Positions 29,401 to 37,570 of a stretch of DNA of 47,066 bases are shown here, in pieces. Location: the NCBI GenBank assembly GCA_002811675.1, contig PDIM01010332.1:55935-103000 (forward strand), given 5' to 3'. Position 1 is the first letter of the stretch; each line of letters opens with the position of its first letter. The stretch comes from Ichthyosporea sp. XGB-2017a. Lineage: Eukaryota; Opisthokonta; Ichthyosporea. The position numbers were made by a program, and so were the translations under genes. Under the pieces are notes generated by a model. That model searched no databases and was not told where the DNA came from. It saw only the letters and a list, made by a program, of their open reading frames with translations.

Positions 29401-32400
29401 CTACAATTGAAAATGGCAACTCTGGGTCTTCAAGTGTGTATTGTTGATATACACCATCCCGACATTCATAGACACTTCGCAGGATAGGATGACGAAGAAC
29501 TACAAATCGTAATGCCTTTTCCAGAGCAGAAAAATTTAAAATGCCCTTTATACGATATGCAACAGGCATATTGTAAGCAGATTTCTGACCACGATTGTGC
29601 AGAAACACCAAGCGCTCCTGCGAGTAGCTGAGAGAGCACAAAACACCATCTGTATCATCTTTTCTGAATAATTGCAAATATTGTCTTCTCTTCTCATTTT
29701 GAGACTTGACACCTCCGTCCTCAAGCTGCTCAAAGCAGCGCACAATCTCTGCGATTGTGGGGTGCTCATAAATCATCTGTAAAGATATATTGATATTGAG
29801 CATTTTTTTCAATTTGTACATTAACATTGTGGTCATAAGTGAGCTACCGCCAGCCTCAAAAAAGTCTTGATGAAGACCAATACTGTTTGGATCAACTTTC
29901 AAAACAGCTGCCCAGACATCGCGTATCTTCTCCTCGGTAGCGGTCATGGGTTCGTCATAGCCCAAGTCATCTGAAGCATCCACAGTTTCCTTACAAAACA
30001 ATTGAAGACGCTTTCGATCAACCTTGCCATTTGTTGTTACTGGAAGAGCTTCCATCTTGACGTAGATGCCGGGTATTGCCGCCTGATGCAAATGTTCAAG
30101 AAGATGATGTCTATTCGCCTTCATCTCTTCCTCACTAGCACTACCAGTGTAGAAGGCCACAAGCTTGTAGCCACCATCCAATTTCGTATGGGGATAAACA
30201 CAGCACATCTTTACAGAGCGCAGCTTGGTGATACTCTGCTCAATTTCTTCCAGCTCAATACGCACACCATTGATCTTCATTTGGTTATCAATTCTCCCTC
30301 GAATATACATTGTCCCATCAGCATGCCAGTAGCCATAATCCCCAGTTTTGTAAAGTTTCTCAAAATCCGAAAGGTGGTCTATGTTAAATGGATTGCTTCC
30401 AAATCGCTCCTCCGAAAGTTCGGGAAGATTCATGTAGCCGTTATATTTAACACCAATGCCAGAAATACAAATTTCCCCAGAAACACCTTCAGGTACAAGC
30501 CGTCCGAGGGAATCACAAATGTAAATCTTATAACTGGGAAACGGTCGACCAATGTTCAAATGAAGATTCTTCTCTCCCACCTCCCTGGAATCAATCCTAT
30601 GCATCGACTGCGCGATTGTGCACTCGTTCGGGCCATACTGATTGATTAGCTGCACATAAGGTGACCATGAACGGATGATGTCTTGTGTCAACGGCTCGCC
30701 TCCGGTCACGATGGTTTTCAGACAGGTAGGTGGCTTACCAATCATTCCCAATGCCCTCACAACAGTCGGTGTGGTGGTCATCATATTCACATTATGATGC
30801 TGAATCATTTCGCGCAACAGTTCTGGATTCTTTCGCTCGGCCTCATCGGCAACAACCAAAGTAGCACCACTACTGAGGGCACAAAACATTTCCTGAATGC
30901 TGACATCGAAATTGACAGAGCAGTAATGCAGCATGCGCGTGTCATATCCGATATTAAGGTGGTCCGGATCGGATTGAAACTTCACAATATTCCCAACAGC
31001 AAGGTGGTGGATCTGAACACCCTTTGGCTTACCGGTGGACCCTGATGTGTAAAGGATCAATGCAGTACTGTCCGGATTGACTACAGGCAACGCTAACACG
31101 TCTTTGTCACTGACAGTCTCTACAGACAACTGTTCAATTGCGTGAACATGGGTATCAATCCCTAATTCAGTACAAAGTTTTGTAAACATTTCAACAGTGC
31201 GCTCACTACACAACAGCATACGCGGCTGCGCATCAGAAAGAACATCTTCCATCCGCTGACGCGTAGAAAAGGGATCCAAAGGCATATATATTGCATCAGC
31301 CAGTAAAACACCAAGCATGCCAATAACAGAGCGATGACTTCTGTCAAGCGAAACGCACACCACAGGACGTTGCGGGGCAGTGAATGCCTTTAATATGGAG
31401 CCTATGGCAAAAGCAGTGGCATAGCTTTCTTTCATCATTTCTCCATATGAGTATCGCGTGTCTTTGTACACCAGCGCTTCATTCATAGGAACGAGGGAGC
31501 TAACATGCACGATATCATCCGTAGCTGTCTTCATTGCACACACGCGTTCAGGGCCGGGGCTATAGTGAGACAGAATGTGCTTGATTTTGTCTGCGGGAAG
31601 AATTTTAAGGTGTCCAACAGTCATAGTCGACAGTTCCGACGCATTAGTAAATACATTGACCACAATCTCCAAACTGTCCATCATAGACCTCACCAATGTA
31701 GGAGGCAGCCTCTTCGCGTCGTATTCGAGCACTATGGTCAGATCCTCATCAGTCGTTTCCATTCCACACAACAAATCAAATTTAGCTGAATCCAGGGACA
31801 GAGGGACATGTACTATCTCCACGCCAGTGCCAAACGATAGCGCCTCGTTTCCGACTCCGTCTCTCGACGAGTATGTGAATGCAACATTCAGCATTCCTTC
31901 AAGGCCTACGGAACCAGACCTGTGATCTACCGACTCCATAATGAGGTTCAATGGCGTGCTTGCTCTCGAGAACGCATTCGTACACGTATCCTTCACCGCC
32001 AATAGTGCCTGTTCCAGTCGCATATTACTAGAAAATACTGTGCGCAGAGGTAACGTGTTTGTAAAAAATCCCAACACGTTTGCCATCTCTTCCATCTCAC
32101 GATTTGCTACTGGAGACCCAACCACAATGTCATTCTCAGTACAATAGAAGCCAAGAACGAGTTTACAAACCGTTAATAGGACAGCGTATAAAGTGGTCTT
32201 ATGAAGCTTGGCCACCGACTCCAGTTTGGCAGCAATATTGTCTGATAACACGGATGTCACCTTATCCGTCTTGCTTTGAGAACTATCCTCGTTAAGGAAA
32301 TTCGGTAATACAAGAGGCTTGCAGCCTTGCAAGTGCTCCCTCCAGTACGAGAGATCCTCCTCGAAAAGGCCATCCTCAAAGGATTTACGCTCCCAGGCTG

Positions 32401-35400
32401 CATAGTGCAGGTAGCTATAGGTAAGAGGCGGTAGGCACGGCTCGCCACCATCACAGTATGCTTTGTACGCGTCGGAAAGCTCTCGCAACAGAATATCCTG
32501 AGACCAACCATCAGAAATACTGTGATGCTGATTAATCATCAAGGTAAACTGTTTATCCTTTTTACAAACAAACACACTAAATCGAATCAAAAGGGACCCC
32601 TCTATAGAAAATGGTCTACTGCTCTCTTCCAGTACTGCACGTTGAACATCTTCTTCGGTAGTGTGTGCTACAATTGAAAATGGCAACTCTGGGTCTTCAA
32701 GTGTGTATTGTTGATATACACCATCCCGACATTCATAGACACTTCGCAGGATAGGATGACGAAGAACTACAAATCGTAATGCCTTTTCCAGAGCAGAAAA
32801 ATTTAAAATGCCCTTTATACGATATGCAACAGGCATATTGTAAGCAGATTTCTGACCACGATTGTGCAGAAACACCAAGCGCTCCTGCGAGTAGCTCAAA
32901 GGCATTTCGCGTTGTAGGGAAAGAGCGGCGAAAGCGTCTGGTTTTTGTTCGAGATGCAATAGTGACTCAACGGCAGATGCAAACGCTTCCACGGTTTCGG
33001 TTGTAATGAGATATTTTACAGGAATATGACAAGCCAAGCGTTGGGATAGCATGTTTGCCGCCTTGGATGCCAACAAAGAATGCCCACCAATGTTAAAAAA
33101 ATTGCATGTTTTACTAGACACGGGATAACTCAATAGAGAGCTCCAAATCTCGGCAACCAGAAATTCAGTTGGTGTTTCCAATGCAGTGTTTGTTTCTAAA
33201 AACTCGGTTTTCAAATCAAGAGTGCCACAGGCTCCTCTATCCACCTTTTTGTTTACATTACGAGGTAGAGCATCCTGCTTTACGAAAAAAGACGGAATGT
33301 GAGTCTCTGGAAGATAGCCTCTCAGCATCCCTCGAATACTATTGGAGTCAACGGCATGACTTGACTCGCATTCTTCATAGAAGCAAATTAAAATTTTTCC
33401 CACATTTTCGACCGTTCGGTCTACTACACACGAAACACCAATCCCAGGAAGTTTGGAGATAGCTGACTCCACTTCTTCCATTTCTATACGGACACCTCGG
33501 ATTTTTACCTGATTGTCACGTCTGCCTACGAACTCTAAAGTTGCGGTACATGAATTAACTTTAACTAAATCTCCGGTTTTGTACATCCTCTTGTAAACGG
33601 GATGCTTCGTGTGGTCAAAGAATGGGTTGGGAACAAACGCCTTGTCAGTTAAATCAGGTCGATTAAGATACCCCCGAGAGAGAGTGGGTCCAGAAATATA
33701 CAGTTCACCAGAGCATCCTCTCGGAACGGGGCGAAGATGCGTATCAAGTACCAAACAGTCGTACGTCGACAGCGGTCGCCCGATAGAAATATGATTCACG
33801 TTAGACTCCTTACTTGGAGAAATGCAACTGGCAAACACGGACGTTTCGGTTGGCCCATAAACCTGGAAAAACGTCCTATCGCCCTTCCATGCCTCTACAA
33901 GGGATTCGGGAATCACTTCACCACCACACCACACGTAGCGAATGTTAGGCAGACTTTTTGGGTCCAGTGCTCCAAGAACACTTGGAACTGCGAACAGACT
34001 GTCAACTTTGTAGTTAGTCAAGAGTGTAGTAAGCAAATCAGTGTCCTTCCTTGCAATATCGGGGATAAGACACACTGCACCGCCAAGGTACAGACACTCG
34101 AATATGTCATAAATAGAAGCGTCGAAGCAAGTGGAGGAGAAAGAAGAAAATCGACAAGGAGGTGCTTCTTTCATTTTTTCAGCTGTTGCTTGTAGAAAAT
34201 GCATCATACTTCGATGCTCAATTTGCACTCCTTTAGGATTTCCGGTTGAACCTGATGTGAAAATAATATACGCCAAGTTGGAAATCATATTTCCAGAAGG
34301 CAAAAATGCGTCTTCCGCATTGCATACTTCAAAGGTAGAACTGGCCTCCACGATCTCCTCTATCACCAGAACACATATCCCTTTACCTTCCAGCTCGTAT
34401 AAATAGTCCCTCCACAAATCATTCGTAATTTCGTCAACAAGAAGAAACGACGGCATTGTTTCATTGACAATAAACTCCACACGGTCTTTGGGATATTCGG
34501 GATCCAGAGGTACATAACATGAGCCGCTTGCCATTATACCAAGTAAACCAGCCACTATATTGATATTCTTCCTTGACATAATACAGCACTTCGATTCAAA
34601 GGGTAAAGGTGCCCATTTTGCGCTCATGTATGTGCTTAACAAAGAATTTCGCACCCGAGACGCTTTCGCTACCAGAGAGCTGTACGACATTTCCTCTTCG
34701 CCATACACAACAGCAGGCGATGTCGGACTTGCAACTGCATGACGAGCAACAACGTCACAAATCGTGTCGGAAACCTCCACGAAAGGGTCTTCACCTCGCT
34801 CATAAATTGATAAATCAGCGCAAGCAATCCCTAGTTTGTCTCGCAGATTTTTGATAGAATCCCTGTCGTTGCATACACCAACAGCATCAAAAACAGAAAC
34901 ACATGTGTTGATCATAGAGCAAACAAACTCCTGGGAGTAGAGCCCGCTATTGAACGCACAGTTCATAGACCATCCATCGTCCTCGGGTGCCACAGTGAAG
35001 GTTAGGTCGTAGTTGGTGCCATCCCTTCCATCAAGATCTTCAAGAACAGGAACAGAGTCGGCTTCCTTCCTGCCCGTCTCCTCGTTCTTCATCGCGTCCA
35101 CGTTCTGGTAGCTAAAAAGAATATTAACAAGGGGCGAGCTTGGCGTGTGCGACGGGGCGCACGCGCAGATGTCTTGCAAAGGGATATATCCGTTCACGTG
35201 TGCGTCACACAACGCATCAGCAAGACTACGTAATTCAGCAAACAGATTTCGCCCTTCATCTTCGAAGGAAACTTTAACAGGAACTGTCTCAATAAACAAC
35301 CCAACAATCTTTTCAATGTGGGAAACATCAAAAATCCTACCCGACATCACAGTTCCGTAGGTCACCTTCTGCGATTGACTATACAGCGAAAGGAACGCAG

Positions 35401-37570
35401 CAAATCCAAACTGGACCACTGTACTCAGCGACACACATGCCTTCTTCGCCACGTCGTTCAATCGCTTCACTATCTCAAACGGGATCGCCTCCGAGCTGTG
35501 GCTGACCCGTCGCCTGTCATTCACAGATTCCCTTTTAAATTCTGCCGCAATCACAGTCGACTCTTCCACATCACCAAGCTGTTCCTTCCAGTACTCCAAC
35601 GCATCCTCCTTATCAAGAGAACTCACATAAGACACAAAGTCGCCAAAGCAGTAATCCCCCGCTGGTGCTCTGCTGGGAATAATCTCCTCGCCCACCCTCC
35701 CATCATCACCATCACCACCGACGGCCTTCTGCAATTCGTCTCTTAAGAGAGACTGCGACCATCCATCCACCGTAATATGATGGCCAGTGATGACAAGAAC
35801 GTAGTCTTCGCTGTAAGCCTTGTCAAACAGCCAAAAGCGAACAGGAAACTCCGTGCTCAAGTCAAACCCCTTCTTGAATTCCTCCTCTTTGGTGTGGCAG
35901 AATGCCGCTTCAAACTCGACTTTGCTATCTACCCGTTGAATGTGGAAGGGAAATGCCGCACTGTGGTGCTCTACTTGAACAGGAGAGCTCAGGTTCTCCC
36001 ATAAGAACTTCATGCGGAAGATGTCTTTGGAGGAGAACACCCCACTCACGGCCCTCTTAATGCACACTGCGCTCTTGGACGAGTTTATCTTATACGACAC
36101 TTGTGTAACATAGGGATCATCTCCCGGAGAGAGTATCCTGTGGTACAGTATTCCCTCCTGAAGACTAGTCAAGCTCAAAATGGAGGCAATATTGTTGTGG
36201 GAATAAACAGACTCAACTTTATCAAGTTCATTCTGTGTCAAAGGGCAAGCGCTAAAATCAGATGGAACATAGCCAATAGTTTTGGTTTGCATAACCTCTT
36301 CACATACCTGACTAATGAAATAACTCATTTCAGAAGACAGGCTATCTATGAATCCCCCAATAAACAAGTCTTTAGCCTTCATGCTGCACTTGAACTTTCC
36401 GTTTACAAAGTAAGAAGTCAAATGCAAACCCAAGGGAATGGAGATGTTCTGTCCCATCCCAATGGACGACGCCAACTCATCGTCAATTTCGATGACATTC
36501 CGGGACTCTTTCACTTTCCCATCTCCAGCTCCAAAGTGGCCAAGGAAGTTGTAGAATATAACAGGCATCCAATCCTGATAGCTTCCGAATGCGTGGAAAC
36601 CAAGTCCTTGGGAGGGAATACTCTGTCGTATGTGTCGCACTGCTTTGACCAAGGACAGGTATTTACCATGCGAGCTTGCCGCAACTAAAGCCTCACCTGC
36701 TTCGATGAATATGGGGAACATGTTGGTAAACCATCCAACTGTGCGGCTTACATCGCCAACATCCTCGTCTCTTCCGTGTTTTTCCATTGCCATGGGCAAG
36801 ACCGTTTTGCGGGTTAGTTTATGGAAACTAAGGTACAGACTCGACAGCAGTATATCGTCAATTTTAAGTCCTTTCTGTTGCGTCTGTAACATGAGTTCGG
36901 ACAGTTGTTGATCAAGAATGATTTCAGTTTCTTCTTCCTGCTGTTTCAAATCAAGAACCCTGTCTTCACAGTGTTCTAATAGTTGCGCTAAATTAAGTTC
37001 AAAAGTTCTCTGCAACCAGCTTCCAATGCTCTCAGCAGAGGCATCTCTATGTGCTGACAAACTAATCTTTCGCAGCTCAGTAGGAAAATTTTCGGTAACT
37101 TTAATGGACCAAGTCGGGGACAGCATATTATCTTTTACAGTCAAAATTGCCTTCATAATACATTCATCACTAAGCATCTCTTCAAAAGAGTTGGTACATA
37201 TATCCGTAACAACAACAAATGCATCCAGTTGACCGTCAAACACAGTGTCTTCGGCCTCTCCTACTCCAGCAACACTCAAAGCACATGACATCGAACTGTT
37301 AATGCGCTCGCACATTTGAGACACGGTAAGCTCTGGGGATAGTTCCAAACGCAACACATGAACACTGCTCCGAGTCTCAGACTTTGTGGAGGAGTGGAAA
37401 AGAACACCGACAGCAAAACAATCATCCAATCTATGCGGATAAAGCGTCCTCAGCAAGGACACAATTTGCATAGCATTGGAGAGCGAAGTATGACAGGAAA
37501 ACGCTTCAGAAGCAACGTTTTTCTCTGACATTTTGCTCACGTTAGTTTCGGTTAAAGTGGAGAAAGTCAT
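25487..37570 (-). CDS. NRPS2: three-module peptide synthetase with thioesterase, starting with half an epimerization domain
   Basis: 4027 residues, intronless, from a true ATG at 37568-37570. Approximate domains: C-lobe stub 1-215; E C-lobe 225-425 (E263-K-H-G-R-D, SRTVGWFTN, FYNFLGHFG near 340); C4 with LTSLQEGILYH ~465 and HHITVDG 597-603; A5 (FTSGSTGNPKG ~1106); T5 GGHS ~1494; C5 with HHSISDG 1682-1688; A6; T6 GGSS ~2573; C6 with HHSISDG 2771-2777; A7; T7 GGSS ~3662; thioesterase with G-W-S3811-F-G-G, D3838 and H4005. It should accept a tetrapeptide from NRPS1, add three residues and release the product by hydrolysis or cyclisation. C4 is of the DCL type, fitting a D-residue delivered through the split E domain. 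Modules 6 and 7 are the same sequence. It has its own promoter, shared divergently with the exporter. Confidence 0.95.
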   Translation of the reverse strand: MTFSTLTETNVSKMSEKNVASEAFSCHTSLSNAMQIVSLLRTLYPHRLDDCFAVGVLFHSSTKSETRSSVHVLRLELSPELTVSQMCERINSSMSCALSVAGVGEAEDTVFDGQLDAFVVVTDICTNSFEEMLSDECIMKAILTVKDNMLSPTWSIKVTENFPTELRKISLSAHRDASAESIGSWLQRTFELNLAQLLEHCEDRVLDLKQQEEETEIILDQQLSELMLQTQQKGLKIDDILLSSLYLSFHKLTRKTVLPMAMEKHGRDEDVGDVSRTVGWFTNMFPIFIEAGEALVAASSHGKYLSLVKAVRHIRQSIPSQGLGFHAFGSYQDWMPVIFYNFLGHFGAGDGKVKESRNVIEIDDELASSIGMGQNISIPLGLHLTSYFVNGKFKCSMKAKDLFIGGFIDSLSSEMSYFISQVCEEVMQTKTIGYVPSDFSACPLTQNELDKVESVYSHNNIASILSLTSLQEGILYHRILSPGDDPYVTQVSYKINSSKSAVCIKRAVSGVFSSKDIFRMKFLWENLSSPVQVEHHSAAFPFHIQRVDSKVEFEAAFCHTKEEEFKKGFDLSTEFPVRFWLFDKAYSEDYVLVITGHHITVDGWSQSLLRDELQKAVGGDGDDGRVGEEIIPSRAPAGDYCFGDFVSYVSSLDKEDALEYWKEQLGDVEESTVIAAEFKRESVNDRRRVSHSSEAIPFEIVKRLNDVAKKACVSLSTVVQFGFAAFLSLYSQSQKVTYGTVMSGRIFDVSHIEKIVGLFIETVPVKVSFEDEGRNLFAELRSLADALCDAHVNGYIPLQDICACAPSHTPSSPLVNILFSYQNVDAMKNEETGRKEADSVPVLEDLDGRDGTNYDLTFTVAPEDDGWSMNCAFNSGLYSQEFVCSMINTCVSVFDAVGVCNDRDSIKNLRDKLGIACADLSIYERGEDPFVEVSDTICDVVARHAVASPTSPAVVYGEEEMSYSSLVAKASRVRNSLLSTYMSAKWAPLPFESKCCIMSRKNINIVAGLLGIMASGSCYVPLDPEYPKDRVEFIVNETMPSFLLVDEITNDLWRDYLYELEGKGICVLVIEEIVEASSTFEVCNAEDAFLPSGNMISNLAYIIFTSGSTGNPKGVQIEHRSMMHFLQATAEKMKEAPPCRFSSFSSTCFDASIYDIFECLYLGGAVCLIPDIARKDTDLLTTLLTNYKVDSLFAVPSVLGALDPKSLPNIRYVWCGGEVIPESLVEAWKGDRTFFQVYGPTETSVFASCISPSKESNVNHISIGRPLSTYDCLVLDTHLRPVPRGCSGELYISGPTLSRGYLNRPDLTDKAFVPNPFFDHTKHPVYKRMYKTGDLVKVNSCTATLEFVGRRDNQVKIRGVRIEMEEVESAISKLPGIGVSCVVDRTVENVGKILICFYEECESSHAVDSNSIRGMLRGYLPETHIPSFFVKQDALPRNVNKKVDRGACGTLDLKTEFLETNTALETPTEFLVAEIWSSLLSYPVSSKTCNFFNIGGHSLLASKAANMLSQRLACHIPVKYLITTETVEAFASAVESLLHLEQKPDAFAALSLQREMPLSYSQERLVFLHNRGQKSAYNMPVAYRIKGILNFSALEKALRFVVLRHPILRSVYECRDGVYQQYTLEDPELPFSIVAHTTEEDVQRAVLEESSRPFSIEGSLLIRFSVFVCKKDKQFTLMINQHHSISDGWSQDILLRELSDAYKAYCDGGEPCLPPLTYSYLHYAAWERKSFEDGLFEEDLSYWREHLQGCKPLVLPNFLNEDSSQSKTDKVTSVLSDNIAAKLESVAKLHKTTLYAVLLTVCKLVLGFYCTENDIVVGSPVANREMEEMANVLGFFTNTLPLRTVFSSNMRLEQALLAVKDTCTNAFSRASTPLNLIMESVDHRSGSVGLEGMLNVAFTYSSRDGVGNEALSFGTGVEIVHVPLSLDSAKFDLLCGMETTDEDLTIVLEYDAKRLPPTLVRSMMDSLEIVVNVFTNASELSTMTVGHLKILPADKIKHILSHYSPGPERVCAMKTATDDIVHVSSLVPMNEALVYKDTRYSYGEMMKESYATAFAIGSILKAFTAPQRPVVCVSLDRSHRSVIGMLGVLLADAIYMPLDPFSTRQRMEDVLSDAQPRMLLCSERTVEMFTKLCTELGIDTHVHAIEQLSVETVSDKDVLALPVVNPDSTALILYTSGSTGKPKGVQIHHLAVGNIVKFQSDPDHLNIGYDTRMLHYCSVNFDVSIQEMFCALSSGATLVVADEAERKNPELLREMIQHHNVNMMTTTPTVVRALGMIGKPPTCLKTIVTGGEPLTQDIIRSWSPYVQLINQYGPNECTIAQSMHRIDSREVGEKNLHLNIGRPFPSYKIYICDSLGRLVPEGVSGEICISGIGVKYNGYMNLPELSEERFGSNPFNIDHLSDFEKLYKTGDYGYWHADGTMYIRGRIDNQMKINGVRIELEEIEQSITKLRSVKMCCVYPHTKLDGGYKLVAFYTGSASEEEMKANRHHLLEHLHQAAIPGIYVKMEALPVTTNGKVDRKRLQLFCKETVDASDDLGYDEPMTATEEKIRDVWAAVLKVDPNSIGLHQDFFEAGGSSLMTTMLMYKLKKMLNINISLQMIYEHPTIAEIVRCFEQLEDGGVKSQNEKRRQYLQLFRKDDTDGVLCSLSYSQERLVFLHNRGQKSAYNMPVAYRIKGILNFSALEKALRFVVLRHPILRSVYECRDGVYQQYTLEDPELPFSIVAHTTEEDVQRAVLEESSRPFSIEGSLLIRFSVFVCKKDKQFTLMINQHHSISDGWSQDILLRELSDAYKAYCDGGEPCLPPLTYSYLHYAAWERKSFEDGLFEEDLSYWREHLQGCKPLVLPNFLNEDSSQSKTDKVTSVLSDNIAAKLESVAKLHKTTLYAVLLTVCKLVLGFYCTENDIVVGSPVANREMEEMANVLGFFTNTLPLRTVFSSNMRLEQALLAVKDTCTNAFSRASTPLNLIMESVDHRSGSVGLEGMLNVAFTYSSRDGVGNEALSFGTGVEIVHVPLSLDSAKFDLLCGMETTDEDLTIVLEYDAKRLPPTLVRSMMDSLEIVVNVFTNASELSTMTVGHLKILPADKIKHILSHYSPGPERVCAMKTATDDIVHVSSLVPMNEALVYKDTRYSYGEMMKESYATAFAIGSILKAFTAPQRPVVCVSLDRSHRSVIGMLGVLLADAIYMPLDPFSTRQRMEDVLSDAQPRMLLCSERTVEMFTKLCTELGIDTHVHAIEQLSVETVSDKDVLALPVVNPDSTALILYTSGSTGKPKGVQIHHLAVGNIVKFQSDPDHLNIGYDTRMLHYCSVNFDVSIQEMFCALSSGATLVVADEAERKNPELLREMIQHHNVNMMTTTPTVVRALGMIGKPPTCLKTIVTGGEPLTQDIIRSWSPYVQLINQYGPNECTIAQSMHRIDSREVGEKNLHLNIGRPFPSYKIYICDSLGRLVPEGVSGEICISGIGVKYNGYMNLPELSEERFGSNPFNIDHLSDFEKLYKTGDYGYWHADGTMYIRGRIDNQMKINGVRIELEEIEQSITKLRSVKMCCVYPHTKLDGGYKLVAFYTGSASEEEMKANRHHLLEHLHQAAIPGIYVKMEALPVTTNGKVDRKRLQLFCKETVDASDDLGYDEPMTATEEKIRDVWAAVLKVDPNSIGLHQDFFEAGGSSLMTTMLMYKLSKEIGLNATIQTIYEYPTIRELAELVDTQTPSQRNLNRVLKTLVGGSGSGVKRAAYFIPPAGAGKEVFHPVMQKFRKDWKDSKHLSAVFMESVNLVIDDCKSDVGEMCEYYAELIQEDIKTRVPGCEGVLLCGWSFGGVLAMEISEMLLKRNIHCQEIVLLDSYPCESIRTIDELDLGLFFWQMKNSNEKAKASVENIEEPSENMNAHVLPTLVPPSNICKPRRRSSAILCYGSDLSDVALNGKDEKNLLQKDLEARKNDVVAIHEAARNFSTSFYLTKATLFKSGHQPEICSCLSSVNRDVADHLKTDHNNWKEYIENIDVKVMKSCHMNIFTMDENTERICSFIHQMLK
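26542..29629 (-). repeat. C-A-T module duplication, copy 2 (modules C6-A7-T7)
   Basis: A 3,088-base segment repeated at 29809-32896 (offset 3267 bases, 1089 codons). It begins in the C domain at the SYSQERL motif and ends inside the T domain after MTTMLMYKL. I found no difference wherever I compared the copies, and all reading frames of both strands that I checked agree. The pocket read by eye is D-V-Q-T-V-G-Q-I-A plus lysine, substrate unassigned. Confidence 0.93.
29809..32896 (-). repeat. C-A-T module duplication, copy 1 (modules C5-A6-T6)
   Basis: The partner of 26542-29629. Identity stops sharply at both ends: 29808 (t) versus 26541 (c), and 32897 (c) versus 29630 (g). The 179 bases between the copies encode the end of T6 (KKMLNINISLQ) and the linker to C6, and differ from the matching part after T7. 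Both modules should therefore activate the same residue. Confidence 0.93.
33000..36200 (-). other. NRPS2 module 5 (C4-A5-T5)
   Basis: C4 has LTSLQEGILYH and ITGHHITVDGWSQ, the pattern of condensation domains that follow an E domain. A5 has FTSGSTGNPKG and QVYGPTETSVF; the pocket read by eye is D-A-Y-F-W-G-V-V-F plus lysine, which looks more like aliphatic-residue pockets than the others, though this is weak evidence. T5 has FFNIGGHSLLASK. Confidence 0.75.
36290..36900 (-). other. Epimerization domain C-lobe near the NRPS2 N-terminus
   Basis: This encodes residues about 225-427. Motifs in order match the second half of the intact E domain of NRPS1: MEKHGRD (versus MESHGRD), SRTVGWFTNMFP (versus SRTVGWFTNIYP) and FYNFLGHFG (versus FNYLGRLDFG). 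The lobe starts within roughly 15 residues of where the NRPS1 N-lobe stops. No HHxxxDG motif lies upstream in this protein, and no open frame large enough for one exists in 37571-39020. Confidence 0.85.
36926..37570 (-). other. C-domain C-lobe-like stub at the NRPS2 N-terminus
   Basis: The first about 215 residues resemble the second lobe of a condensation domain: VHVLRLELSPELTVSQMC, then AFVVVTDI, then IGSWLQRTFELNLAQLLEH, corresponding to the usual strand-helix order. The catalytic first lobe is absent. NRPS1 starts with a similar stub. By-eye assignment only. Confidence 0.5.

Noticed and set aside
26735-31045. Plus-strand open frames of up to 215 codons inside NRPS2, present twice
   Set aside because: They are antisense to strongly conserved NRPS domains and occur twice only because the module is duplicated.
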